Origin: Solirubrobacteraceae bacterium | GTDB lineage: Bacteria; Actinomycetota; Thermoleophilia; Solirubrobacterales; Solirubrobacteraceae | Assembly (NCBI GenBank): GCA_017882405.1 | Contig: JADGPO010000068.1 | Span: 1 to 13,043 of the forward strand | Length of the DNA: 13,043 nt | Direction of reading: 5' to 3' | In this document: positions 1-7,037 of the stretch, piece by piece | Layout of the letters: every line of letters starts with the position of its first letter | Position numbering within the stretch: position 1 is the stretch's first letter | Made by a program: the position numbers and the translations under genes | Notes under the pieces: model-generated | Databases searched by the model: none | Told to the model about the DNA's origin: nothing | The model's input: the letters and a program-made list of their open reading frames with translations, nothing else

Positions 1-581
1 ACGTTGTTGCGCGAGCGGTTGAGCTCGATCACGCGGCAGCGCAGCGGCTGGCCGAGGAACTCGTCCAGATCCTGCACGCGGCGGATGTCGACGAGCGACG
101 CCGGCAGGAAGCCGCGCACGCCCAGGTCGATGATCAGACCGCCCTTGACGACCTCGATCACCGCGCCCTCGACCGGCTCGCCGGACTCGGCCGCCGCCTC
201 GATGCGCCGCCACGCCTTCTCGAAGCGGGCGCGCTTCTTGGACAGGATCAGGCGACCGTCCTGGTCCTCCTTGGTGAGAACCAGCGCGTCGACTTCCTCG
301 CCCAACGCGACTTCGTCGCCAGGGTCGACCGACTTGCGGATCGACAGCTCGTTGGCGGGGATGACCCCCTCGGACTTGTAGCCGATGTCGACCAGGACTT
401 CGTCGTTGTCGATCCGGACGACGTGGCCGGTCACGACGTCGCCCTCCTGGAAGGGGTGCAGCGTCGCGTCGTAGTTGGGGACGATTCGACCGTCGATCTC
501 CAGCAGCAGACCGTCGGAGCCTTCGACGATCTTTGCGTTGGGGAGATCTGCGGGTGGCGTCAAGGTTGTGGTTGAAGACAT
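1..581 (-). CDS. rpsA: 30S ribosomal protein S1, 5' part (runs off window)
   Basis: S1 binds mRNA on the 30S subunit and helps translation initiation. Only the first 193 codons are in the window; the rest lies left of base 1. The start is the ATG at 581-579; a TAA two codons upstream in the same frame rules out a longer form. After a variable N-terminus, a first S1 (OB-fold) repeat spans about residues 45-115, beginning FQEGDVVTGHVV and including VDIGYKSEGVIP. A second begins near residue 130 (GEPVEGAVIEVVKGGLIIDLG) and includes GVRGFLPASLVD. These are typical of bacterial RpsA. No Shine-Dalgarno sequence precedes the ATG; a TATCCT box lies 10 bases upstream instead. The gene diverges from the flavoprotein gene at 615. 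Nearness to polA and trp genes matches actinobacterial order. Identity is firm; completeness cannot be judged. Confidence 0.95.
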   Translation of the reverse strand, partial: MSSTTTLTPPADLPNAKIVEGSDGLLLEIDGRIVPNYDATLHPFQEGDVVTGHVVRIDNDEVLVDIGYKSEGVIPANELSIRKSVDPGDEVALGEEVDALVLTKEDQDGRLILSKKRARFEKAWRRIEAAAESGEPVEGAVIEVVKGGLIIDLGVRGFLPASLVDIRRVQDLDEFLGQPLRCRVIELNRSRNN

Positions 582-591
582 GAGTTACCGG

Positions 592-597
592 AGGATA
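592..597 (-). promoter_or_regulatory. Possible -10 box of rpsA (TATCCT)
   Basis: On the minus strand TATCCT fits the actinobacterial -10 pattern TAnnnT and ends 10 bases before the rpsA ATG. It predicts a leader of only about 3-4 bases. No good -35 hexamer is visible; TGTCCA 18 bases upstream matches the consensus at three of six positions. The box overlaps the plus-strand GGAGG at 590-594. This is inferred from pattern and position only. Confidence 0.35.
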
Positions 598-614
598 GCC
601 GTATGTGAGCCGCG

Positions 615-1769
615 ATGGACAGCCCTATCATCAGCCGCCGCATGCCCACTCGCGCGACGAAACGCGGCTCCGACCGCGCTCCGCTGGACCGCGACTGCGA
701 CGTCCTGATCTGCGGAGCGAGCTTCGCGGGGCTGGCGATCGCACGCGAGCTGGCGGGAAGCGGGGCCGACGTGATGGTCGTCGATCGCTACGAGATCGGA
801 GAGCGCCAGACTTCGGCCTGCGGGATCCCCACCGCCTGGCTGACCGCCCTGGGTCTGCAGGAGGCGATGCGGCAGACGTTCGGCGAGCTGGTGCTGCACA
901 CGCCCCACACCACGGTCCGCTACGACCTGCCATGGACGTTCTCCACCTTTGACTACCGCACCCTGTGCGGGCTGCTGGCCGCACAGGGCTCGTTCACGTT
1001 CGAGACCGCCAAGGTGCAGCGGCGCGAGGGCGACGCCGTGATCACCGATCGCGGCCCGATCCGGGCGCCGCTGATCGTCGACGCGCTCGGCTGGCGACGG
1101 GTGCTCGGCGTGGGCGCCAACGTCCAGCCGCCCGAGGCTTTGTTGTCCCGCGGGCTGGAGGTCCATCCGTTCGGCGGCGGCCAGGACCTGGAGATCTGGA
1201 TCGACCGCTCCTATGTACCCGCCGGGTACGGCTGGAGCTTCCCCGCCGGCGGCGAGCTGCGGATCGGCGTCGGCTCGTTCGACCCCCGCTTCCACGTGCG
1301 CGAGCCGACCGTCCGCCTGGCGGAGGACCTCCGCGCGGACACCGTCCGCTACCAGGGCAACTGGATTCCCCATGCGCTGCGGCCGGCGACCGAGGATGGC
1401 GTGTTCTTCGTCGGCGACTCGGCGGGCCACTGCCTGCCGCTGACCGCCGAGGGGATCCGCACGGCCCTGTACTTCGGCCTGGCCTGCGGGCGCGAGCTGC
1501 GGCGCGTGGTCAACGGCGAGCAGAGCCGCGCCGAGGCGCTGGCCCGCTACCACCACTTCTCGGCCGATCACGCGCGGCCGTTTGCCTGGATGCTCCGCGT
1601 GCAGCGGCTGGTGCCGCGGATCGCCCCGGGTCTCCTGGCCCCGGCGCTGCAGGGAATGGGCGCCAAGCGGTTCGTCGATTGGTCGTTCGGGCACTACCTG
1701 GACGTCGCCCACCCGCGCTTCGCGGCGGCGAGCTCGGACCGCGGTGGGGACGCGCTGACAGCAGCGTAG
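615..1769 (+). CDS. FAD-dependent oxidoreductase, geranylgeranyl reductase family
   Basis: A 384-residue flavoprotein. A Rossmann FAD-binding fold opens the conserved part (DVLICGASFAGLAIAREL, residues 29-46), with the variant glycine motif GASFAG at 34-39 and an acidic residue after the second strand (VVDRYE, D57). GYGWSFP followed by GELRIGVG (204-220) matches the YxWxFP...GxG signature of geranylgeranyl reductases and relatives. GDSAGHCLPLTAEG (267-280) is the second FAD-contacting motif. Known members reduce isoprenoid double bonds of lipids, quinones or chlorophyll precursors; the substrate here cannot be read from sequence. No signal peptide or membrane helix is evident. The ATG at 615 has a GGAGG 20 bases upstream, which is too far; ATG 642 is an alternative start and conserved sequence begins only near residue 28. 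It probably shares a transcript with the gene 39 bases downstream. Confidence 0.8.
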   Translation: MDSPIISRRMPTRATKRGSDRAPLDRDCDVLICGASFAGLAIARELAGSGADVMVVDRYEIGERQTSACGIPTAWLTALGLQEAMRQTFGELVLHTPHTTVRYDLPWTFSTFDYRTLCGLLAAQGSFTFETAKVQRREGDAVITDRGPIRAPLIVDALGWRRVLGVGANVQPPEALLSRGLEVHPFGGGQDLEIWIDRSYVPAGYGWSFPAGGELRIGVGSFDPRFHVREPTVRLAEDLRADTVRYQGNWIPHALRPATEDGVFFVGDSAGHCLPLTAEGIRTALYFGLACGRELRRVVNGEQSRAEALARYHHFSADHARPFAWMLRVQRLVPRIAPGLLAPALQGMGAKRFVDWSFGHYLDVAHPRFAAASSDRGGDALTAA

Positions 1770-1795
1770 GATCAGCCGCCTTCCAGCCCCCCACC

Positions 1796-1803
1796 AGGAG
1801 GAG
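1796..1803 (+). promoter_or_regulatory. Strong ribosome binding site fixing a TTG start
   Basis: AGGAGGAG lies five bases before the TTG at 1809. It is the best Shine-Dalgarno sequence in the window. It decides the start of the exported barrel protein, because no ATG or GTG near the 5' end of that frame would keep the signal peptide. Confidence 0.8.
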
Positions 1804-1808
1804 TCACC

Positions 1809-2276
1809 TTGCAGCTACGCAGAGGGTTCATCGCCCTGGCCGCGGCCACCGCCGCCACCTCGGCCGTCGCCGCCGCCCCCGCCTACGCCCGGCAGGCCCG
1901 AACCGCCACGAGCACCGTGACCGTCGTCGAGCATCCGAACACCGACACGGAGATCCCCACCGGCGGGGGCAAGGACGTCAAGGGCAACATCCTGACGTTC
2001 GTCAACCCGGTGTTCAACCCCGCCGACACCAAGAAGGTCGGCCACGACGAGGGGTTCTGCACCCGCCTGGATCCCAAGCAGGGGATCTGGGAGTGCCTGT
2101 GGACCACGTTCCTCAAGGGCGGCCAGATCACCGTCCAGGGGCCGTTCTACGACACGAAGAACAGCATCATGTCGATCACCGGGGGCACCGGCGCGTACCG
2201 CAACGCCCGCGGACAGATGAAGCTCAAGTCGCTCAACGGCGGCAAGGAGTACGACTTCACGTTCCAGCTGAGCTGA
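1809..2276 (+). CDS. Exported allene-oxide-cyclase-like (dirigent-like) barrel protein
   Basis: A 155-residue protein with an N-terminal export signal: positive start, an Ala-rich hydrophobic stretch at about 7-23 and a likely cleavage after AYA at residue 27. LRRGFI at residues 3-8 resembles a twin-arginine (Tat) motif, so export after folding is possible. The mature part resembles the small beta-barrel family shared by plant allene oxide cyclases and dirigent proteins. The clearest match is SITGGTGAYRNARGQMKL (122-139), where such proteins carry a conserved GGTGxYxxARG segment; GPFYD at 111-115 precedes it. Two cysteines (C84, C96) could form a disulfide outside the cytoplasm. Bacterial members mostly lack an assigned reaction, so jasmonate-type chemistry should not be assumed. 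The TTG start is supported by the RBS at 1796. The gene follows the flavoprotein by 39 bases and is probably co-transcribed. Confidence 0.8.
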   Translation: MQLRRGFIALAAATAATSAVAAAPAYARQARTATSTVTVVEHPNTDTEIPTGGGKDVKGNILTFVNPVFNPADTKKVGHDEGFCTRLDPKQGIWECLWTTFLKGGQITVQGPFYDTKNSIMSITGGTGAYRNARGQMKLKSLNGGKEYDFTFQLS

Positions 2277-2284
2277 CGTTCCCG

Positions 2285-2314
2285 CGCCTCCGCGCCCTCC
2301 CGGGCGCGGGGGCG
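2285..2314. terminator. GC-rich hairpin between convergent genes
   Basis: Bases 2285-2297 pair with 2302-2314 (13 pairs, one of them G-T) around a TCCC loop. The core CGCGCCC / GGGCGCG is perfect. It lies in the 46-base gap between the barrel-protein gene and polA, so it could end transcripts from both sides. On the plus strand a weak T-containing stretch (ACTTATTT) follows; on the minus strand there is no U tract. This is a likely bidirectional terminator of the GC-rich, U-poor type. Confidence 0.65.
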
Positions 2315-2322
2315 GGGGCGAC

Positions 2323-4911
2323 TTATTTGGCCGACAGCCAATCGGGGCCGATGCCGGCCTCCACGGCCAGCGGCGGATCCAGCTCGTAGGCGGCGGCCAT
2401 CTCGCGCACGGCGATCTCCTTGACCTGCTCGGCCTCCTCGGCGGGGCCCTCGAACAGCAGCTCGTCGTGGATCTGGAGCACCAGCTTGGACTGCAGCCCG
2501 GCTTCGGAGAGCGCCCGGTCGCAGCGCACCATGGCCACCTTCATGATGTCGGCGGCGGTGCCTTGGATGACCATGTTCACCGCGAAGCGCTCGCCCTGCT
2601 TGCGCAGGTCCCAGCGCCGGGCGCGCAGCTCGGGCACCTGGCGGCGGCGGCCGAACAGCGTCGAGACGTAGCCATGCTCGGTCCCCTGCTCGATCGTCTC
2701 CTCGATGAACCGCCCGACGGCCGGGAACCCTGCGAGATAGCGCTGGATGAACTCGTCGGCCTCCTCCTGCGGGATGTCGAGGCGATCGGCCATCCCGTAG
2801 GCCGACAGCCCGTAGACGATCCCGTAGTTGATCATCTTGGACTTGGAGCGCATCCCCGGGTCGATCTGGCCCGGCTGCACCCCGAACACCCGGCAGGCGG
2901 TGGCCGTGTGGACATCCTCGCCGCGGCGGAAGATCTCCTTGAGCACGTCCTCGCCGGCGATGTGGGCCAGCAGCCGCAGCTCGACCTGCGAGTAGTCGGC
3001 CGAGACCAGCAGGTTGCCGGGCTCGGCCACGAAGCAGGCGCGGATCTCGCGGCCCAGCTCGGTGCGGATCGGGATGTTCTGCAGGTTCGGATTGTTGGAC
3101 GACAGGCGGCCGGTGGTCGCCGCGGTCTGGTTGAACGTCGTGTGCAGCCGGCTCTGGGGGTCGACCAGCAGCGGCAGAGCGTCCAGGTAGGTCTGGGCGA
3201 GCTTGGTCAGCTCCCGCCAGCGCTCGATCTTGGGGATGATCTCGTGCTCTGAGCGGATCGCCTGCAGGACCCGGGCGTCGGTTGAATAGCCGGTCTTGCC
3301 GCGCCGCTTGCGTGACAGGCCGAGCTTGCCGAACAGCACCTCCTCCAGCTGCCGGGGCGAACCGAGGGTGAACTCCTCCCCCGCCAGCTCGAAGATCTCC
3401 CGCTCCAGCGAGTCGGCCTCGGCCTTGACGCGCTCGGAGATCTCGTGCAGCCGCGCGGTGTCCAGCTTGACGCCCACCTGCTCCATCTCGCGCAGGATCC
3501 GCACGATCGGCAGCTCCACCTCCATCAGCAGGTCGGTGAGGCCGCGGCCGCGGATCTCCTCGCGCTGCCAGGCGGCCAGCGCCTGCGTCAGCCGCGCGTC
3601 GGCACCGGCGCCCTCCGGGGCGTCGGTGGCCAGCCCGCGCTCCTCGCACAGCTCACGGAACGGATACGCGCGGCGGGCGGGCTCCAGCAGATAGGCGGCG
3701 ACCTCGGTGTCGTGCGCGAGGTTGGACGGCACCTCGCCCAGCGACTTGGCGTCGTGGGCGATGACCGGACGGTCGCCGACGGCGGCCACCAGGTCCTCGG
3801 GGCGGGCGCACTCGCCGGTAACGCGCTCGTCGATGCTCTCCGCGTAGACACCGAACCGCCACTGCTGGTTCTCGCCGAAGAGGGCACCCTCAGGCGTCTC
3901 GGGAGTGCGCACCGCCAGCGCCACCTCGGCATCGGCTGCAAACCGCTCGACGTCGGCCAGGGTGCCCTCGCGAACGCGCCCCGAGCCCAGCGCGCGCTCG
4001 GCCACCGGCGCGGGCGCGGCGGCGTCCGCCGATCCCAGCGCCTCCTCCAGCCGGCGCAGCGGGTCGCGCAGCTCGAACTCGCGGAACACCTCGCGCAGCC
4101 GCGAGCGATCGGGGGTCGCGGACACGAACTCGGCCACGTCCAGGCCGTCGAGCGGAATGTCTCGCTTCGCGGTCGCCAGGTGCTTGGAGACGCGGGCGTC
4201 GTCGGCGTGCTCGGTCAGGTTCTGCTTGCGCTTGGCGCCGGAGATCTCGTCGACGCGGTCGAGCACCTGCTCCAGCGAGCCGAAGCGCTGCAGCAGGTCG
4301 GCGGCGGTCTTGTCGCCGATCCCGGGGACGCCGGGGATGTTGTCCGAGGTGTCGCCCTTGAGCCCGATGAAGTCGGGCACCAGCTCGGGCGGGATCCCGT
4401 AGCGGTCGATCACCCCCTGGCGGTCGTAGACGCGCGTGTCGGTGATCCCGCGGGAGGTGGTCATGATCGAGACCTGCTCGTCGACCAGCTGGTAGGCGTC
4501 GCGGTCGCCGGTGACGACCGTGACCTCGATCGGCGGATCCTGGGTCTTCGCGAGCTCGGCGATCGAGGCGATCACGTCGTCGGCCTCGTAGCCGTCGACC
4601 CTTACGTTGCGATAGCCGAAGGCGTCGACGAGCGGCTCCAGGTGCGGCCACTGCTCGCGCAGCAGATCGGGACGGCTGGAGCGCTGGGCCTTGTACTCGG
4701 AGTAGACCTCCTTGCGCCCGCTCGAGCCGGCGTCCCAGACCACCACGGTCGCCTTCGGGCCGTAGTCGGTGAGGATCTTGACCAGCATCGAGGCGAACCC
4801 GAAGATCGCGTTGGTGGGGACGCCCCTGGAGGTCGCGATCGACTCCGGGAGGGCGAAGAACGCGCGATAGGCGAGACTGTTGCCATCGATGAGGAAGAGC
4901 TCGTCGGCCAT
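2323..4911 (-). CDS. polA: DNA polymerase I
   Basis: Family A polymerase of 862 residues for Okazaki-fragment maturation and repair. The 5' nuclease occupies about residues 1-290 and has its metal-binding acids: D9, the EADD at 109-112, TGDRD at 134-138 and GDTSD at 186-190, followed by a helix-hairpin-helix (IPGVPGIGDKTAADLL). The middle domain (about 310-470) has lost the DxE of proofreading motif I, which reads AVRTPE near 333-338, so 3'-5' exonuclease activity is probably absent, as in Taq and mycobacterial enzymes. The polymerase domain is complete: motif A DYSQVELR from D639, motif B with R688, K692 and Y696, motif C HDE at 815-817. Tyr696 occupies the position of E. coli Phe762. The ATG at 4911 is followed directly by the expected MADELFLIDGNS start. 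It lacks a clear RBS and diverges from the malic enzyme gene. Confidence 0.97.
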   Translation of the reverse strand: MADELFLIDGNSLAYRAFFALPESIATSRGVPTNAIFGFASMLVKILTDYGPKATVVVWDAGSSGRKEVYSEYKAQRSSRPDLLREQWPHLEPLVDAFGYRNVRVDGYEADDVIASIAELAKTQDPPIEVTVVTGDRDAYQLVDEQVSIMTTSRGITDTRVYDRQGVIDRYGIPPELVPDFIGLKGDTSDNIPGVPGIGDKTAADLLQRFGSLEQVLDRVDEISGAKRKQNLTEHADDARVSKHLATAKRDIPLDGLDVAEFVSATPDRSRLREVFREFELRDPLRRLEEALGSADAAAPAPVAERALGSGRVREGTLADVERFAADAEVALAVRTPETPEGALFGENQQWRFGVYAESIDERVTGECARPEDLVAAVGDRPVIAHDAKSLGEVPSNLAHDTEVAAYLLEPARRAYPFRELCEERGLATDAPEGAGADARLTQALAAWQREEIRGRGLTDLLMEVELPIVRILREMEQVGVKLDTARLHEISERVKAEADSLEREIFELAGEEFTLGSPRQLEEVLFGKLGLSRKRRGKTGYSTDARVLQAIRSEHEIIPKIERWRELTKLAQTYLDALPLLVDPQSRLHTTFNQTAATTGRLSSNNPNLQNIPIRTELGREIRACFVAEPGNLLVSADYSQVELRLLAHIAGEDVLKEIFRRGEDVHTATACRVFGVQPGQIDPGMRSKSKMINYGIVYGLSAYGMADRLDIPQEEADEFIQRYLAGFPAVGRFIEETIEQGTEHGYVSTLFGRRRQVPELRARRWDLRKQGERFAVNMVIQGTAADIMKVAMVRCDRALSEAGLQSKLVLQIHDELLFEGPAEEAEQVKEIAVREMAAAYELDPPLAVEAGIGPDWLSAK

Positions 4912-4920
4912 GCTGATTTG

Positions 4921-4926
4921 AGCCTA
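4921..4926 (-). promoter_or_regulatory. Possible -10 box of polA (TAGGCT)
   Basis: On the minus strand TAGGCT (TAnnnT) ends nine bases before the polA ATG, predicting a leader of two to three bases. There is no recognisable -35. It shares the short divergent gap with the malic-enzyme promoter. Confidence 0.3.
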
Positions 4927-4973
4927 TCTCGCGCTCCGGGTGGCATCGCTGCAGCCAAACCTCACCCAGCCCA

Positions 4974-4979
4974 TAAGAT
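4974..4979 (+). promoter_or_regulatory. Possible -10 box of malic enzyme gene (TAAGAT)
   Basis: TAAGAT ends 10 bases before ATG 4990 and would place the transcription start near 4986. If this is the promoter, the in-frame ATG at 4978 would not be in the mRNA, which favours 4990 as start. No clear -35 or Shine-Dalgarno sequence is seen. Confidence 0.35.
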
Positions 4980-4989
4980 GGCGCTCGGG

Positions 4990-6459
4990 ATGGCGACCAC
5001 CCCCAGCGCCCAGTACAGCCTCACCCTGCGCGTCGAGATAGACCACGTGCCCGGGATGCTCGGCAAGGTAGCGTCGTCGATCGGCCACGCCGGGGCGACG
5101 ATCGGCGCCGTCGACCTGGTGGCGGTCGACGAGTCGCACACGATCCGCGACATCACCGTCGAGACCGGCGACGCCGGCGACTGGCCACGGCTCACCGACG
5201 CCGTCAACGCGGTTGCCGGGGCGCGCGTCCTGGACGCCACCGACCGGACGTTCATGTTGCACATCGGGGGCAAGATCGAGCAGCACAACAAGAGCCCGCT
5301 GAAGACCCGCGACGATCTCTCGATGGCCTACACGCCGGGCGTCGCCCGCGTCTGCACGGCCATTCAGCAGGACCCCGGCAAGGCCTTCCAGTACACGATC
5401 AAGCGCAACACGGTGGCGGTCGTCTCCGACGGAACGGCGGTGCTGGGCCTGGGCGACATCGGCCCGCGGGCGGCGATGCCGGTGATGGAGGGCAAGGCGA
5501 TGCTGTTCAAGGAGTTCGCCGGGGTCGACGCCTTCCCGATCTGCCTGGACACCACCGACGTGGACGAGATCGTGGCCGCCGTCAAGGCGATCGCGCCCGG
5601 CTTCGGCGGCATCAACCTGGAGGACATCTCGGCGCCCCGGTGCTTCGAGATCGAGGCACAGCTGCAGGCCGAGCTCGACATCCCGGTGTTCCACGACGAC
5701 CAGCACGGAACCGCCGTCGTCACCCTGGCCGCTCTCTACAACGCGCTACGGCTGACCAGGCAGCGGATCGACGCGATCCACGTCGTGATCGTCGGGCTGG
5801 GCGCCGCCGGCATCGCCGTCTCGAACATCCTGATGGAAGCCGGGGTCCGCCACCTGATCGGCTGCGACTCTCGCGGGGCGGTGCACATGGAGCGCCCCGA
5901 CTACCTGGACGGCAGCATGAGCGCGACCAAGCGCCGGCTGGCGGAGCGGTCGAACCTCGATCATCGCGACGGCCCGCCCGCCGAGGTGATCGAGGGCGCC
6001 GACCTGTTCATCGGGCTGTCCGGTGCCCGCGTGCTCCCGGCGGAGGCGCTGGCCTCGATGAACCCCGACCCGATCGTGTTCGCGATGGCCAACCCCAATC
6101 CCGAGATCTCCCCCGAGGATGCGGCGCGCTACGCCCGGATCGTTGCCACCGGCCGCTCGGACTACCCCAACCAGATCAACAACGTGCTCTGCTTCCCCGG
6201 CATCTTCCGCGGCGCGCTGGACGTGCGCGCCACCGCGATCACCAAGACGATGAAGACCGCCGCCGCCCGGGCGATCGCCGACATCGTGGCCGACGACGAG
6301 CTGCGCGAGGACTACATCATCCCGTCGGTGTTCAATCGCGAGGTGGCCCCCGCGGTGGCGGCCACGGTCGCCGACGAGGCGCGAGACAGCGGCACGGCCG
6401 TGGTCGACGGGTCAGAGATGGGGTTCGCCGCCCCGGAGGGGTTGCTCACCGGTCACTAG
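4990..6459 (+). CDS. Malic enzyme with N-terminal ACT domain (probably NAD-dependent)
   Basis: Oxidative decarboxylation of malate to pyruvate and CO2, linking the TCA cycle to pyruvate. From ATG 4990 the product has 489 residues. An ACT domain spans about 10-85 ([20 protein letters not shown]), a ligand-binding module that suggests allosteric control by an amino acid or other metabolite. The malic enzyme core follows: catalytic Tyr114 in SMAYTPGVA, Lys169 in [11 protein letters not shown], metal ligands E211-D212 and D236 (HDDQHGTA), dinucleotide fold GLGAAG at 269-274 with Asp293 after the next strand, and ANPNPEI near 368-373. The acidic D293 fits NAD rather than NADP, but this is not decisive. 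ATG 4978, four codons upstream, is an alternative start. The open frame continues far upstream, but only as antisense of polA. No terminator is obvious after the stop. Confidence 0.93.
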   Translation: MATTPSAQYSLTLRVEIDHVPGMLGKVASSIGHAGATIGAVDLVAVDESHTIRDITVETGDAGDWPRLTDAVNAVAGARVLDATDRTFMLHIGGKIEQHNKSPLKTRDDLSMAYTPGVARVCTAIQQDPGKAFQYTIKRNTVAVVSDGTAVLGLGDIGPRAAMPVMEGKAMLFKEFAGVDAFPICLDTTDVDEIVAAVKAIAPGFGGINLEDISAPRCFEIEAQLQAELDIPVFHDDQHGTAVVTLAALYNALRLTRQRIDAIHVVIVGLGAAGIAVSNILMEAGVRHLIGCDSRGAVHMERPDYLDGSMSATKRRLAERSNLDHRDGPPAEVIEGADLFIGLSGARVLPAEALASMNPDPIVFAMANPNPEISPEDAARYARIVATGRSDYPNQINNVLCFPGIFRGALDVRATAITKTMKTAAARAIADIVADDELREDYIIPSVFNREVAPAVAATVADEARDSGTAVVDGSEMGFAAPEGLLTGH

Positions 6460-6521
6460 TAGGTCTGCCGGTGCTCTTCGGGCCGCGCGGGGGATGCGAT
6501 TTGGGCAACGAAGGGGGATGA

Positions 6522-6814
6522 TAGCCCAGCAGGCCCGCGCGGATTCGCGCGTGGCGGCCGATCATCACGTTCTCGACGGCGCTCATCGCGCCGAACAGGC
6601 GAATGTTCTGAAACGTGCGGGCCCACCCCCAGCCCGGTGATCCGGTCGGGACGGGTCCGGCTCATGTCCCGGTCGCCGCGATCGAGCGCGCGGGGACGTC
6701 GATGGAGACGTCGTTGACGGCGATCAGGCCGCCGAACTCCTTGGTCACGCGGTCGACGCGCATCGCCGGCGCGGACGAGCCCACCGACTCGGCCTCGGTC
6801 CGGGTGGCGCTCAC
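6522..6814 (-). pseudogene. Remnant of livG, branched-chain amino acid ABC transporter ATPase
   Basis: Reading starts at GTG 6814 with MSATRTEAES and then RVDRVTKEFGGLIAVNDVSIDV, the normal N-terminus of LivG-type ATPases. After VPARSI the segment that should hold the Walker A loop (GPNGAGKTT) and about 30 further residues is missing. Homology resumes in another frame as RDMSRTRPDRITGLGV. One more frame change, within the G/C run near 6616-6630, leads to ARTFQNIRLFGAMSAVENVM, then IGRHARIRAGLLG, where similarity stops near 6522. The Q-loop, signature motif, Walker B and switch histidine are absent. It cannot make a working ATPase. It lies directly after the livM remnant, as in an ordinary liv operon. 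Bases 6460-6521 hold no gene I can recognise. An assembly error could mimic part of the damage. Confidence 0.85.
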
Positions 6815-6836
6815 GCGCGGGTCTCGGGGACCGGGC

Positions 6837-7034
6837 TCACGGGGCGCCGCCCTCCACCATCTGGGCGTCCTCGGCGGCGATCTGAGAGGTCATCTCCATC
6901 CGCCGTCTTCGCTCCGGGATCAGTCCCTGCGGGCGCAGGATCATCACCAGCACCAGCAGGAAGCCGAAGATCCCGAACTCGATCGTCGACAGCGAGAAGT
7001 TGAGGCCCAGCTTCTGCGGGAGGTCGTCGAGCAC
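6837..7034 (-). pseudogene. 3' fragment of livM, branched-chain amino acid ABC permease
   Basis: Sixty-five codons from GTG 7034 resemble the extreme C-terminus of LivM permeases: the last membrane helix (STIEFGIFGFLLVLVMI) followed by LRPQGLIPERRRR and a charged tail. A full LivM has roughly 300 or more residues, so at least three quarters of the gene is gone. The fragment is in frame with the upstream binding-protein gene and begins two codons after its TGA, as if a deletion joined the two. Whether the 65-residue peptide is made is unknown; alone it cannot form a permease. Confidence 0.85.
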
Positions 7035-7037
7035 GAG

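Noticed and set aside
585..1712. 375-codon leftward open frame opposite the flavoprotein gene
   Set aside because: The plus strand carries clear FAD motifs; this frame is rich in Arg, Gly, Ala, Gln and Asp with no motif, as expected for a shadow.
965..2389. 474-codon rightward frame crossing the flavoprotein and barrel genes
   Set aside because: It is an Arg/Pro/Gly-rich frame-shifted shadow that crosses a strong RBS and the likely terminator.
3445..4977. Long rightward open frame joined to the 5' end of the malic enzyme frame
   Set aside because: It is antisense to polA, has a composition typical of GC-rich shadow frames and matches no family; the ACT domain begins shortly after 4990.
6536..6551. 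CGCGCG-GATT-CGCGCG hairpin downstream of the malic enzyme
   Set aside because: It lies within the livG remnant coding for HARIRAG, 77 bases past the stop and without a T tract; not convincing as a terminator.
6519..6641. Short rightward frame (ATG after AAGGGGG) of about 40 codons
   Set aside because: It is antisense to the livG remnant, with no recognisable features.
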